A stretch of 64,000 nt of DNA from Polynucleobacter sp. HIN7 (GTDB taxonomy: Bacteria > Pseudomonadota > Gammaproteobacteria > Burkholderiales > Burkholderiaceae): assembly GCF_030297595.1 (NCBI RefSeq), contig NZ_AP028138.1, positions 1,178,001-1,242,000 on the forward strand. The letters run 5' to 3'. The translations under genes were made by a program, and so were the position numbers. The number at the start of each line of letters is the position of its first letter. Positions within the stretch are counted from its first letter, which is position 1. The notes beneath the pieces were generated by a model. The model searched no databases, was not told where the DNA came from, and saw nothing but the letters and a program-made list of their open reading frames with translations. Shown here one piece after another: positions 17,500-25,661 of the stretch.

Positions 17500-18618
17500 C
17501 TAAGGATTAAGTAAGCCCTTTAGATATTTCGCGATTGCCAAACTTGAGGTTAGTGCGGGTGACTCAAAGCCAAAGAAGTTGTAGAGGCCCTCAATACCAT
17601 GCTCATTAGGGCCATCGATACGAAAGTCCCCTGCGGGTTGATCTTTCGAGACGATCTTGGCGCGCACCCCTGAATAATCAGCCTGCAACGCTCCGTCTTG
17701 AAGACCTGGCCAGTACTGTCGGATGGCTGCATAGAATCGCTCACCGCGAGTGGGATCGACTGCGTAATTAATTTGATCTTCCGCATCGATATCAAGCCAT
17801 TCCACATCGGGGCCAAACTTAGCCTGCCCCGCCATATCGAGGGTCAAATGTACCCCTAATCCGCCCGGCTCTGGGACGGGATAAATTAAATGTCGAAAGG
17901 GTGACTTACCAGCTAAGGAGAAATAGTTGCCTTTTGCAAAATAGGCTTTGGGAATGTGCTCGGCCGATATTCCGTGAATGCGTTGCGCTACGGCCGGCGC
18001 ACTCATACCCGCACAATTGATTAGATACTTAGTTTGCAGTTGTATCGCATCGGTACCGCCCACCTCTAGCTCAAACCCTCCAGGAATCACGCGTGCATGA
18101 TTTAACGGAGACAAATAAGCAACCATTCCTCCTGCATCCTCAAAGCCGCCAAGCAATGAGAGCATATAGGCATGGCTATCGACAATGCCAGTCGTTTTGG
18201 ACAAAATCGCTGCTGCAACTCGTAGATCGGGCTCTAGCTCATTGGCCTCTTTGGCTGTAATGAGGCTAATCTCACGTGCCCCATTTTGCTGGGCGCGATA
18301 GAAAATACCATGCAGATCATCAACCTGCTGTGGATCGCTTGCCACAATTAATTTACCGTAGCGCTGGGTTCCCACCTGATGGTCGCGACAATACTCATAG
18401 AGCATGCGATTACCCTCAACGCACAGTTTTGCTTTTAACGAATCTTTAGGGTAATAAATGCCTGCATGGATGACTTCGCTATTTCTGGAGCTGCTAATGG
18501 TTCCAAATGATGCTTCGCGCTCTAGCAATACGGTTTCATGACCTTGCAATGCCATTTCGCGGGCCACTGCTAAGCCCACAACTCCCGCACCAACGACGAC
18601 ACAATCCAGTTTATCCAT
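17500..18618 (-). CDS. FAD-dependent oxidoreductase, L-2-hydroxyglutarate dehydrogenase-like
   Basis: A 372-residue flavoprotein of the DAO/GlpD-like family. The N-terminal FAD-binding Rossmann motif is VVVGAGVVGLAVAREMA (about 6-22), followed by ETVLLERE for the ribose contact. SSRNSEVIHAGIYYP is the stretch typical of LhgO/YgaF-type 2-hydroxyacid oxidases, and GLYNFFGFESPALTSSLAIA is at the C-terminus. It may oxidise L-2-hydroxyglutarate to 2-oxoglutarate into the quinone pool; substrate assignment is by resemblance only. The start is ATG at 18618; an extension to 18654 has no homology. It is monocistronic and divergent from pgi. Confidence 0.82.
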   Translation of the reverse strand: MDKLDCVVVGAGVVGLAVAREMALQGHETVLLEREASFGTISSSRNSEVIHAGIYYPKDSLKAKLCVEGNRMLYEYCRDHQVGTQRYGKLIVASDPQQVDDLHGIFYRAQQNGAREISLITAKEANELEPDLRVAAAILSKTTGIVDSHAYMLSLLGGFEDAGGMVAYLSPLNHARVIPGGFELEVGGTDAIQLQTKYLINCAGMSAPAVAQRIHGISAEHIPKAYFAKGNYFSLAGKSPFRHLIYPVPEPGGLGVHLTLDMAGQAKFGPDVEWLDIDAEDQINYAVDPTRGERFYAAIRQYWPGLQDGALQADYSGVRAKIVSKDQPAGDFRIDGPNEHGIEGLYNFFGFESPALTSSLAIAKYLKGLLNP

Positions 18619-18671
18619 ATTAATTGCTTGTTTTTTGATGCCAAATCGTACCATTTCACTGAAATTAAATC

Positions 18672-18700
18672 TTGATGCTTTCGAAGCCCTTATTGATAAA
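18672..18700 (+). promoter_or_regulatory. Putative pgi promoter, nearly leaderless
   Basis: A TTGATG hexamer (18672-18677) and GATAAA (18695-18700) are spaced by 17 bases. Transcription would start about 0-2 bases before the pgi ATG at 18709, and no Shine-Dalgarno motif is visible. Sequence inspection only. Confidence 0.4.
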
Positions 18701-18708
18701 ATCTATAT

Positions 18709-20214
18709 ATGACCGCATTCTCCAACGCAGAATCATTCGATAACCCCTCAACCGCGGTTTTTGGCTCTTTGCAAGCAGCTGGCATCGTATTGGATCTTGC
18801 CTATCAGGGGATTGGATCTGAAGATTGGAAGAACTTATTTGCCAAAGCCGAGCAAGCGCAGCTCAGCAATCATCTCCATGCTGTCTTTGCTGGCGAACAT
18901 GTTAATACTAGTGAGCACCGCCCTGCACTTCATACGGCACTACGTAATCTCGATAAATCCCCAATACTGGTTGATGGCAAGGATGTGATGCCAGAGATTG
19001 CCGAGGTTTGGCAACGAATCGAGGGTTTATGCAATAAATGGGTGGGGGTAACAGATTTAATTCATATTGGGATTGGGGGCTCTGACTTTGGCCCACGACT
19101 TGCAGTGCAAGCCTTAGCCCATTCAGCGCACAAATTCAATCGCGGGATGCGGGTTCATTTTGTGGCTAATGTGGATAGCGCAGAACTGAGCCATGTATTA
19201 GAACGTGCTCAGGCGAATAGCACTAAGGTACTGATTGTGTCCAAATCATTTGGCACGGCTGAGACTTTAATGAACGCACGCGCTGTTCTTAATTGGTTCA
19301 AAGCGAAGAACCTCACGAGCTCGCAGATCGAAAACTCCCTATTTGCGATTACTAGCAATGTCCAAGCGGCAGAAGACTTTGGCATTCAAGCAGAGCATGT
19401 CTTTCCATTTTGGGATTGGGTAGGCGGGCGATTCTCGGTATGGTCTGCGGTTGGTCTGCCCATTGCTTTGCAATATGGGTTTGAGACCTTCAAACAATTT
19501 TTGTTGGGAGCCAATCACATGGATCGCCATGCGATCAGTGCTCGTCCCAATCAAAATCTCCCAATCCTAATGGCATTGGCTTTGTACTATCAACAAAGCA
19601 AATATCATTCCAAATCGTATGCAGTGATTCCATATGCGCACGCCTTGGAACTCTTCCCGTATTGGTTGCAGCAATTGGATATGGAAAGTAATGGCAAGCA
19701 AGTCGATCGCCTAGGTAAGCCGGTATCGCTGAGCTCCCCTGTTGTGTTTGGTAGCGCCGGTACCAATGCCCAGCATTCGTATTTCCAGTTACTACATCAA
19801 GGACCGGAATGCATTCCGGTTGATCTGATTGCGATTAAAGAGCCGATGAGCGCCCTACCAGAAGCTAAGGATCATCACTATGCCCTCTTAGCCAATTGCT
19901 TGGCCCAAGCTCAGGCGTTGGCCCTAGGCCGTGATGCGAGCGACCCCAATCTTAGCTATCCTGGAAAGCGTCCAAGTAATTTAATTGTGCTACCCAAGCT
20001 TGATGCCTATCATTTGGGTGCTTTACTTGCTCTTTACGAACACCGTGCCGTTTGCTTGGGAGCGCTATGGGGCATGAACAGCTTTGATCAGCCCGGGGTT
20101 GAGCTCGGCAAGGTACTAGCCAAACCCATTGAGCGCGCTCTTCAACAAAAAGACACTTCCGGTGCTGAATTTGATTCCATCACTGCTGCCAGAATCCATT
20201 ACTTCCAGAAATAA
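18709..20214 (+). CDS. pgi: Glucose-6-phosphate isomerase
   Basis: A 501-residue isomerase that interconverts glucose 6-phosphate and fructose 6-phosphate in glycolysis and gluconeogenesis. Recognisable blocks: IHIGIGGSDFGPRLAVQAL, SKSFGTAETL (phosphate binding), FPFWDWVGGRFSVWSAVGLPIAL split over the second signature, GTNAQHSYFQLLHQG with the catalytic His, and a C-terminal Lys region. It is somewhat shorter than E. coli Pgi (549), as in several Betaproteobacteria. It lies three bases upstream of a phosphohexomutase gene, so the two sugar-phosphate enzymes are probably co-transcribed. Confidence 0.95.
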   Translation: MTAFSNAESFDNPSTAVFGSLQAAGIVLDLAYQGIGSEDWKNLFAKAEQAQLSNHLHAVFAGEHVNTSEHRPALHTALRNLDKSPILVDGKDVMPEIAEVWQRIEGLCNKWVGVTDLIHIGIGGSDFGPRLAVQALAHSAHKFNRGMRVHFVANVDSAELSHVLERAQANSTKVLIVSKSFGTAETLMNARAVLNWFKAKNLTSSQIENSLFAITSNVQAAEDFGIQAEHVFPFWDWVGGRFSVWSAVGLPIALQYGFETFKQFLLGANHMDRHAISARPNQNLPILMALALYYQQSKYHSKSYAVIPYAHALELFPYWLQQLDMESNGKQVDRLGKPVSLSSPVVFGSAGTNAQHSYFQLLHQGPECIPVDLIAIKEPMSALPEAKDHHYALLANCLAQAQALALGRDASDPNLSYPGKRPSNLIVLPKLDAYHLGALLALYEHRAVCLGALWGMNSFDQPGVELGKVLAKPIERALQQKDTSGAEFDSITAARIHYFQK

Positions 20215-20217
20215 TCC

Positions 20218-21603
20218 ATGAACGTTCCTGCCTCGATTTTTAAAGCCTACGATATCCGCGGCATTATTGATGAAACCCTGAATCCATCAATTGCTAAAGC
20301 AATTGGTCAGGCCTTTGGAAGTCAAATGCGCGATTTGGGAGAAACGGATGTTGTAATTGGCCGTGACGGTCGACTCTCTGGCCCAGTTCTGATTGAGGCC
20401 CTGACCGAGGGTTTGCTATCCACAGGCATTAATGTGATTGACCTTGGGATGGTCGCCACCCCAATGGTCTACTTCGCCACCCATCAAACGATTGGCAACT
20501 GCCAACCCAAATCCGGCATCATGATTACGGGTAGTCATAATCCACCTAATTACAACGGCTTTAAGATGGTGCTCGGTGGTTCAGCCATTTATGGGGATCA
20601 GATTCAGGGGCTACGCCAGCAAATTGAAGCGGATGATTTTCGGCAAGGCAACGGAAAACACTCTAGCTTCAATATCTTCCCCCAATATTTGCAAACCATT
20701 GTTGGTGATATTCGCTTAGCTAGACCCATGAAGATCGCCGTCGATTGTGGCAATGGTGTGGGTGGCGCGTTTGCTGGCGAGTTATTTCGGGCTCTGGGTT
20801 GTGAGGTGCAAGAGCTCTTTTGTGAGGTTGATGGGCATTTTCCCAATCACCATCCAGACCCTGCCCATCTTGAAAATCTTCAAGACCTGATTCGCAATCT
20901 CGCAACGACCAACAATGAGCTGGGACTTGCCTTTGATGGCGATGCTGATCGACTGGGTGTGGTAACCAAAGATGGCGAGGTGATTTTTCCGGATCGGCAA
21001 ATGATGCTGTTTGCCAAGGATGTACTCAGTCGCAATCCCAAAGGCCAAATCATTTATGACGTCAAATGTACTCGCAACCTCGCTCCTTGGATCCGTGAAC
21101 ATGGAGGTGAGCCGCTAATGTGGAAGACCGGCCACTCCTTGGTCAAAGCCAAGCTGAAAGAGACTGGTGCCCCTCTAGCCGGGGAAATGAGTGGTCATAT
21201 CTTCTTTAAGGATCGCTGGTTTGGCTTTGATGATGGCCTTTATACCGGCGCTCGTCTGCTAGAAATCCTCAGTCAATTTGATAACCCAAGCAAAGTACTC
21301 AACGCCCTACCCAATGCCATTTGCACCCCAGAGTTGCAACTGCCATGTGCCGAGGGTGAATCTTTTATCTTACTTGAAAAGATTAAAGCCAATCCCAAGT
21401 TTCCAAGTTCACAATCGATGAATACGATTGATGGCGTACGGGTTGAGTATGCCGATGGCTTTGGTTTGGCTCGCCCCTCGAATACAACACCGATTGTGGT
21501 ACTCAGATTTGAGGCTGATTCTGAAGAGGCGATTCAACGAATCCAACAAGAATTCAAAGCAGCTCTTTTGGCGGTTAAGCCCGATGCAAAATTACCGTTT
21601 TAG
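20218..21603 (+). CDS. Phosphomannomutase/phosphoglucomutase
   Basis: A 461-residue alpha-D-phosphohexomutase (AlgC/ManB type) that interconverts hexose 1- and 6-phosphates for exopolysaccharide or LPS precursors. The N-terminus begins IFKAYDIRGI. The active-site phosphoserine loop reads MITGSHNPPNYNG, the metal-binding loop FDGDADRLGVV, and the sugar-recognition loop GEMSGHIFF; a C-terminal phosphate-binding RPSNTTP is present. All four are intact, so it should be active. It follows pgi directly and is convergent with panD. Whether glucose or mannose forms are preferred cannot be decided. Confidence 0.92.
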   Translation: MNVPASIFKAYDIRGIIDETLNPSIAKAIGQAFGSQMRDLGETDVVIGRDGRLSGPVLIEALTEGLLSTGINVIDLGMVATPMVYFATHQTIGNCQPKSGIMITGSHNPPNYNGFKMVLGGSAIYGDQIQGLRQQIEADDFRQGNGKHSSFNIFPQYLQTIVGDIRLARPMKIAVDCGNGVGGAFAGELFRALGCEVQELFCEVDGHFPNHHPDPAHLENLQDLIRNLATTNNELGLAFDGDADRLGVVTKDGEVIFPDRQMMLFAKDVLSRNPKGQIIYDVKCTRNLAPWIREHGGEPLMWKTGHSLVKAKLKETGAPLAGEMSGHIFFKDRWFGFDDGLYTGARLLEILSQFDNPSKVLNALPNAICTPELQLPCAEGESFILLEKIKANPKFPSSQSMNTIDGVRVEYADGFGLARPSNTTPIVVLRFEADSEEAIQRIQQEFKAALLAVKPDAKLPF

Positions 21604-21612
21604 CAGACCCAC

Positions 21613-21975
21613 TTAAATCTTTTTAATTTCTTTAATCTGATTCTGTTCATCTACTAGAACAATTTTGGGGCTATGAGTTTTAGACTCGGCATTATCAACC
21701 GGTCCGTAGGTGCAAATAATGAGATGGTCTCCTACATGGGCCTTACGAGCGGCTGCACCATTTAAGGAGATCGCACCTGAGCCTCTGGGTGCCTTAATGA
21801 TGTAGGTGGAAAATCGCTCACCGTTATTAATGTTATAGAGCTCTATCTTTTCGTATTCACGCATATCGGCGGCATCCATGAGATTCTCATCAATCCCACA
21901 AGAACCCTCATAATGCAAATCGGCCTCGGTCACAACCACCCGATGTAACTTTGCCAATAACATGATTCGTTTCAT
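21613..21975 (-). CDS. panD: Aspartate 1-decarboxylase proenzyme
   Basis: A 120-residue pyruvoyl enzyme that makes beta-alanine from aspartate for pantothenate and coenzyme A. Self-cleavage occurs at Gly24-Ser25, seen as YEGSCGID, with the new Ser becoming the pyruvoyl group. The N-terminal MKRIMLLAKLHRVVVTEADL is typical. A good ribosome binding site (AAAGGGG) sits eight bases before the ATG at 21975; the frame extends to 22053 without homology. It faces nadA across a 60-base gap, so two aspartate-consuming pathways share a divergent control region. Confidence 0.95.
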   Translation of the reverse strand: MKRIMLLAKLHRVVVTEADLHYEGSCGIDENLMDAADMREYEKIELYNINNGERFSTYIIKAPRGSGAISLNGAAARKAHVGDHLIICTYGPVDNAESKTHSPKIVLVDEQNQIKEIKKI

Positions 21976-22006
21976 AGAAATCCCCTTTAAGGATGGGATT
22001 CTATCG

Positions 22007-22062
22007 CGAAAGTGATTGCGAGTTAAGATTGATGGATGAGCACAATGAATCAATCACTTTCG
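22007..22062. promoter_or_regulatory. 12-bp perfect inverted repeat bracketing the nadA start
   Basis: Arms CGAAAGTGATTG (22007-22018) and CAATCACTTTCG (22051-22062) are exact inverted copies 32 bases apart. The nadA ATG (22036) lies in the loop, and the second arm is inside codons 6-9. It could be an mRNA hairpin holding the start site or a looping operator in the panD-nadA divergent region. Confidence 0.5.
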
Positions 22063-23172
22063 ACCGGTAGTTTTTATGATTATCCCCAGCAAGATGCATC
22101 GGGAGCTACCTGTATTGCGCAGGCGTGGGCCAAAACGCCTGCACCCCTTGCTTTGGGAGAAAAGCAGGATGTAATCGAGCGGATCAAGGTTTTGTTAAAG
22201 GAAAAAGATGCGGTCATTGTGGCGCACTATTACGTCGATGGTGATATTCAAGACCTTGCGATGCAAACTGGGGGCTTTGTTTCTGACTCTTTAGAGATGG
22301 CTCGGTTTGGTAAAAATCATACTGCTCAGAATTTGATCGTTGCGGGTGTGCGATTCATGGGTGAGACCGCAAAGATTCTGAGTCCTGAGAAGCGCGTATT
22401 CATGCCAGATCTTGAGGCAACCTGCTCACTTGATTTAGGGTGTCCCGCGGATGACTTTCGGAAATTCAAGTCCGCTCATCCGGATCGAGTCAGTGTGGTG
22501 TATGCCAATACGAGTGCGGCAGTGAAAGCACAGGCGGATTGGATGGTAACCAGTTCTTGCGCCCTAGCGATCGTGCACTATTTAGACCAGCAAGGTAAAA
22601 AAATATTGTGGGCACCCGATCGGCATCTAGGGCGTTACATTCAAGAGCAAACCGGCGCTGACATGATTCTGTGGAATGGCGCCTGCATTGTTCATGATGA
22701 GTTTAAAGCGGTTGAGCTCGCGGCAATGCGTGAGAAGCATCCCGATGCCATGGTTCTAGTTCATCCGGAGTCGCCGCAACATGTGGTCGATCAAGCGGAT
22801 ATCGTTGGCTCTACCTCGGCGATGATCAAAGCGGTACTAGAAGGTAGCGCCACTGAATACATCGTGGCAACTGATCAGGGTATCTTGCATCGCATGCGTC
22901 AGCTAGCACCCCATAAAAAGTTGATTGCCGCACCAACGGCTGGTGAGAGCGCCACCTGTAAAAGCTGTGCTAATTGTCCCTGGATGGCCATGAATGGCTT
23001 GCGGGGTATCTTGCATTGCTTGGAGCATGGCCTTGGCGAGATCGAGGTGAGAGAGCCCATTCGCTCTGAAGCGCTGGCATGCATTAAACGCATGCTGGAC
23101 TTTACCTCCACCCACCCTGAATTATTGGCCAAAGCCCAGCACGGCTTCATTAAAAATATTGGTGCTGCCTAA
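22036..23172 (+). CDS. nadA: Quinolinate synthase
   Basis: A 378-residue 4Fe-4S enzyme that condenses iminoaspartate with dihydroxyacetone phosphate to quinolinate in de novo NAD synthesis. Expected cluster ligands are visible: Cys130 in [10 protein letters not shown], the Cys of [11 protein letters not shown] (about 217) and one in CKSCANCPW (about 312). [14 protein letters not shown] is the substrate-binding start of the fold. The gene precedes nadC with a short gap and is divergent from panD. The ATG at 22036 is used; an in-frame ATG at 22045 lies nearer the inverted repeat and is possible. Confidence 0.95.
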   Translation: MSTMNQSLSTGSFYDYPQQDASGATCIAQAWAKTPAPLALGEKQDVIERIKVLLKEKDAVIVAHYYVDGDIQDLAMQTGGFVSDSLEMARFGKNHTAQNLIVAGVRFMGETAKILSPEKRVFMPDLEATCSLDLGCPADDFRKFKSAHPDRVSVVYANTSAAVKAQADWMVTSSCALAIVHYLDQQGKKILWAPDRHLGRYIQEQTGADMILWNGACIVHDEFKAVELAAMREKHPDAMVLVHPESPQHVVDQADIVGSTSAMIKAVLEGSATEYIVATDQGILHRMRQLAPHKKLIAAPTAGESATCKSCANCPWMAMNGLRGILHCLEHGLGEIEVREPIRSEALACIKRMLDFTSTHPELLAKAQHGFIKNIGAA

Positions 23173-23182
23173 GTCTTTTTCC

Positions 23183-24049
23183 ATGTTTTCTGATAACGAA
23201 TCCTTAGATCAGGCGATTGCTCGCAATGTGCGCGATGCTCTATATGAAGATCTGGGTCGCGGCGATTGGACCGCCAATCTGGTGCCCGCTGATCAAACTA
23301 CCCATGCCAGATTAATTGTGCGTGAGCCGGCCGTACTGTGTGGAACTGCATGGTTTGATGCGGTGATTCATGCTCTGGATGCGCAGGCACGAATTCATTG
23401 GCTCTTCTCCGAGGGTGATTGGATGGCGCCCAATGATCTGGTCTGTGAAATTTCATCAAACGCTCGCTCCCTACTTAGCGCTGAACGCCCCGCCATGAAC
23501 TTTTTGCAGACCCTTTCTGCAACCGCAACCACCACCCGCCGCTACGTTGAGGCGATTGCAGATGCTAGCCCTAATCCCAAGGGTTGCGCCATTTTGGATA
23601 CCCGCAAAACGATCCCAGGGCTGCGGCAAGCCCAAAAATATGCGGTTCGAATCGGTCATGGTCAGAACCAACGAATGGCCTTGTGGGATGGCATCTTAAT
23701 TAAGGAGAATCACATCGCTGCGGCAGGTAGTATTGTGGCGGTATTGGCTGCTGCCAATCAACTCAACGCAGGGGTGGATGTACAAATTGAAGTGGAAAGT
23801 CTGGTAGAACTCCAAGAGGCGATCGATCACGGCGCTAAGAGTATTTTGCTCGATAACTTTACTCTCGATCAAATGCGCGAGGCCGTAAAGCTCACTGGCG
23901 GCCGAGCTCTCTTAGAGGCATCTGGTGGCGTTACCCAAGATCAACTCCGTACTATTGCAGCAACGGGTGTCGACCGAATCTCAATTGGCAAATTGACTAA
24001 AGATATTCAGGCAATCGATTACTCGATGCGCATCGATCGTATTACGTAG
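23183..24049 (+). CDS. nadC: Nicotinate-nucleotide pyrophosphorylase (carboxylating)
   Basis: A 288-residue enzyme that converts quinolinate and PRPP to nicotinate mononucleotide, the step after NadA. Motifs: [14 protein letters not shown] near the N-terminus, [42 protein letters not shown] (PRPP and quinolinate contact Arg/Lys), [10 protein letters not shown] and LLEASGGV near the end. I prefer ATG at 23183; a frame start at 23159 would overlap nadA by 14 bases and adds nothing conserved. It is convergent with nadB, overlapping by eight bases. Confidence 0.94.
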   Translation: MFSDNESLDQAIARNVRDALYEDLGRGDWTANLVPADQTTHARLIVREPAVLCGTAWFDAVIHALDAQARIHWLFSEGDWMAPNDLVCEISSNARSLLSAERPAMNFLQTLSATATTTRRYVEAIADASPNPKGCAILDTRKTIPGLRQAQKYAVRIGHGQNQRMALWDGILIKENHIAAAGSIVAVLAAANQLNAGVDVQIEVESLVELQEAIDHGAKSILLDNFTLDQMREAVKLTGGRALLEASGGVTQDQLRTIAATGVDRISIGKLTKDIQAIDYSMRIDRIT

Positions 24050-25661
24050 AGCGCTGAGTTTGAATCGGGGTCAGAATGGTTGGATATGAAACCGGCCAGG
24101 TTTTTGGATAGTCACGACTAAAGTGCAAGCCTCGACTCTCCTTACGCAATAAGGCCGAGCGGACCACTAGTTCCGCGCACTCAAGTAAGTTGCGTAACTC
24201 AATTAAATCTCGGCTTACTCTGAAATTGGCATAGTAGTCTTGGACCTCAGTACGCAAGAGCTCAATGCGGTGCAAGGCGCGCTCGAGTCTACGTGTGGTT
24301 CGCACAATGCCCACGTAGTTCCACATCAAGGAGCGTAACTCATCCCAGTTATGCGCAATGACGACTTGCTCATCAGCGTCTTCAACCTTACTTTCATCCC
24401 ATAGCCGCACTGGAGCTTGTTCAATATCGCCCTGCTCTAGGATATCGGCTGCAGCAGCCTTACCAATCACCACACATTCCAACAATGAGTTAGAGGCCAA
24501 GCGATTAGCGCCATGCAATCCAGTGTAGGTTGCCTCACCTACCGCATATAGGCCGCTTAAATCAGTGCGACCCTTAAGGTCAGTGACAACCCCTCCACAG
24601 GTGTAATGTGCAGCGGGTACTACGGGAATTGGTTGTTTGGTGATGTCGATACCCAAAGCGAGGCAGCGTGAGTAAATCATGGGGAAGTGTTCCCGAATGA
24701 ATGATTCACCAAGATGCGTTGCATCGAGATGCACATAATCCAAGCCATGTTTTTTCATCTCGAAGTCGATGGCTCGTGCCACGATATCGCGGGGAGCGAG
24801 CTCATTGCGATCATCATGCTCCGGCATAAATCGATGACCATTGGGCAACTTCAAGATTCCACCCTCACCACGCATCGCCTCGGTAATCAGGAAGGTGCGA
24901 TCGCTTGGATGATACAAACAGGTTGGATGAAATTGCACGAACTCCATGTTGCCGATCCGACAGCCTGCGCGCCATGCCATCGCAATTCCATCACCAGTGG
25001 CGGTATCGGGATTACTGGTATAACGATAGACCTTTCCCAGGCCGCCCGTTGCCAGCACCACAGCTTTGGCTAGGATCGTTTCTACCCGACCCTTCTCAAT
25101 ATCTAGTGCGTACGCCCCATAGCAACGATTCGATTTGTACTTTGCGGGCACTTGTAAATGCTTATTGGTGATGAGATCGAGTGCAATCCAGTTTTCAAGA
25201 ATCCGGATATTGGGATGTGCTTTGGCCTTATCCAGCAATACCTCATGAATTGCCTTACCAGTTGCATCCGCAGCATGGGCGATGCGTCGATGACTATGCC
25301 CACCCTCACGGGTTAAATGCAATCCTTCGGGACCAGATTGATCAGGAGTAAATGGGACACCTTGCTCAACCAACCAATGAATTGCTTGCGCACTCTGCTC
25401 GGCAACGTAACGCGCCACCGACTCAACAACGAGTCCTGCTCCGGCATTGACTGTATCGACCACATGCGATTCAATGCTGTCCTCTTGATCGAGAACCCCA
25501 ACAATCCCGCCTTGCGCCCAAGCAGTTGCTGCTTCGCTCAGACGGCGCTTGGCCATCAAGATCACCGGTTGACGGTCTGCGAGGTGAAGGGCAACAGTAA
25601 GGCCGGCTAAGCCGGCCCCAATGATTAATACAGGATGATGATGGTCATGCGCTACGCTCAT
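24042..25661 (-). CDS. nadB: L-aspartate oxidase
   Basis: A 539-residue FAD enzyme that oxidises L-aspartate to iminoaspartate for NadA. FAD-binding [17 protein letters not shown] is at about 13-29, [11 protein letters not shown] is the substrate loop, and [18 protein letters not shown] the C-terminal flavin contact. A helical succinate-dehydrogenase-like C-domain completes the protein. The ATG at 25661 overlaps the stop of fdsA by four bases (ATGA), so nadB should be translated from the formate dehydrogenase message. Its 3' end overlaps nadC, which reads the other way. The three quinolinate-pathway genes are thus side by side but split over two transcripts. Confidence 0.95.
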   Translation of the reverse strand: MSVAHDHHHPVLIIGAGLAGLTVALHLADRQPVILMAKRRLSEAATAWAQGGIVGVLDQEDSIESHVVDTVNAGAGLVVESVARYVAEQSAQAIHWLVEQGVPFTPDQSGPEGLHLTREGGHSHRRIAHAADATGKAIHEVLLDKAKAHPNIRILENWIALDLITNKHLQVPAKYKSNRCYGAYALDIEKGRVETILAKAVVLATGGLGKVYRYTSNPDTATGDGIAMAWRAGCRIGNMEFVQFHPTCLYHPSDRTFLITEAMRGEGGILKLPNGHRFMPEHDDRNELAPRDIVARAIDFEMKKHGLDYVHLDATHLGESFIREHFPMIYSRCLALGIDITKQPIPVVPAAHYTCGGVVTDLKGRTDLSGLYAVGEATYTGLHGANRLASNSLLECVVIGKAAAADILEQGDIEQAPVRLWDESKVEDADEQVVIAHNWDELRSLMWNYVGIVRTTRRLERALHRIELLRTEVQDYYANFRVSRDLIELRNLLECAELVVRSALLRKESRGLHFSRDYPKTWPVSYPTILTPIQTQRST

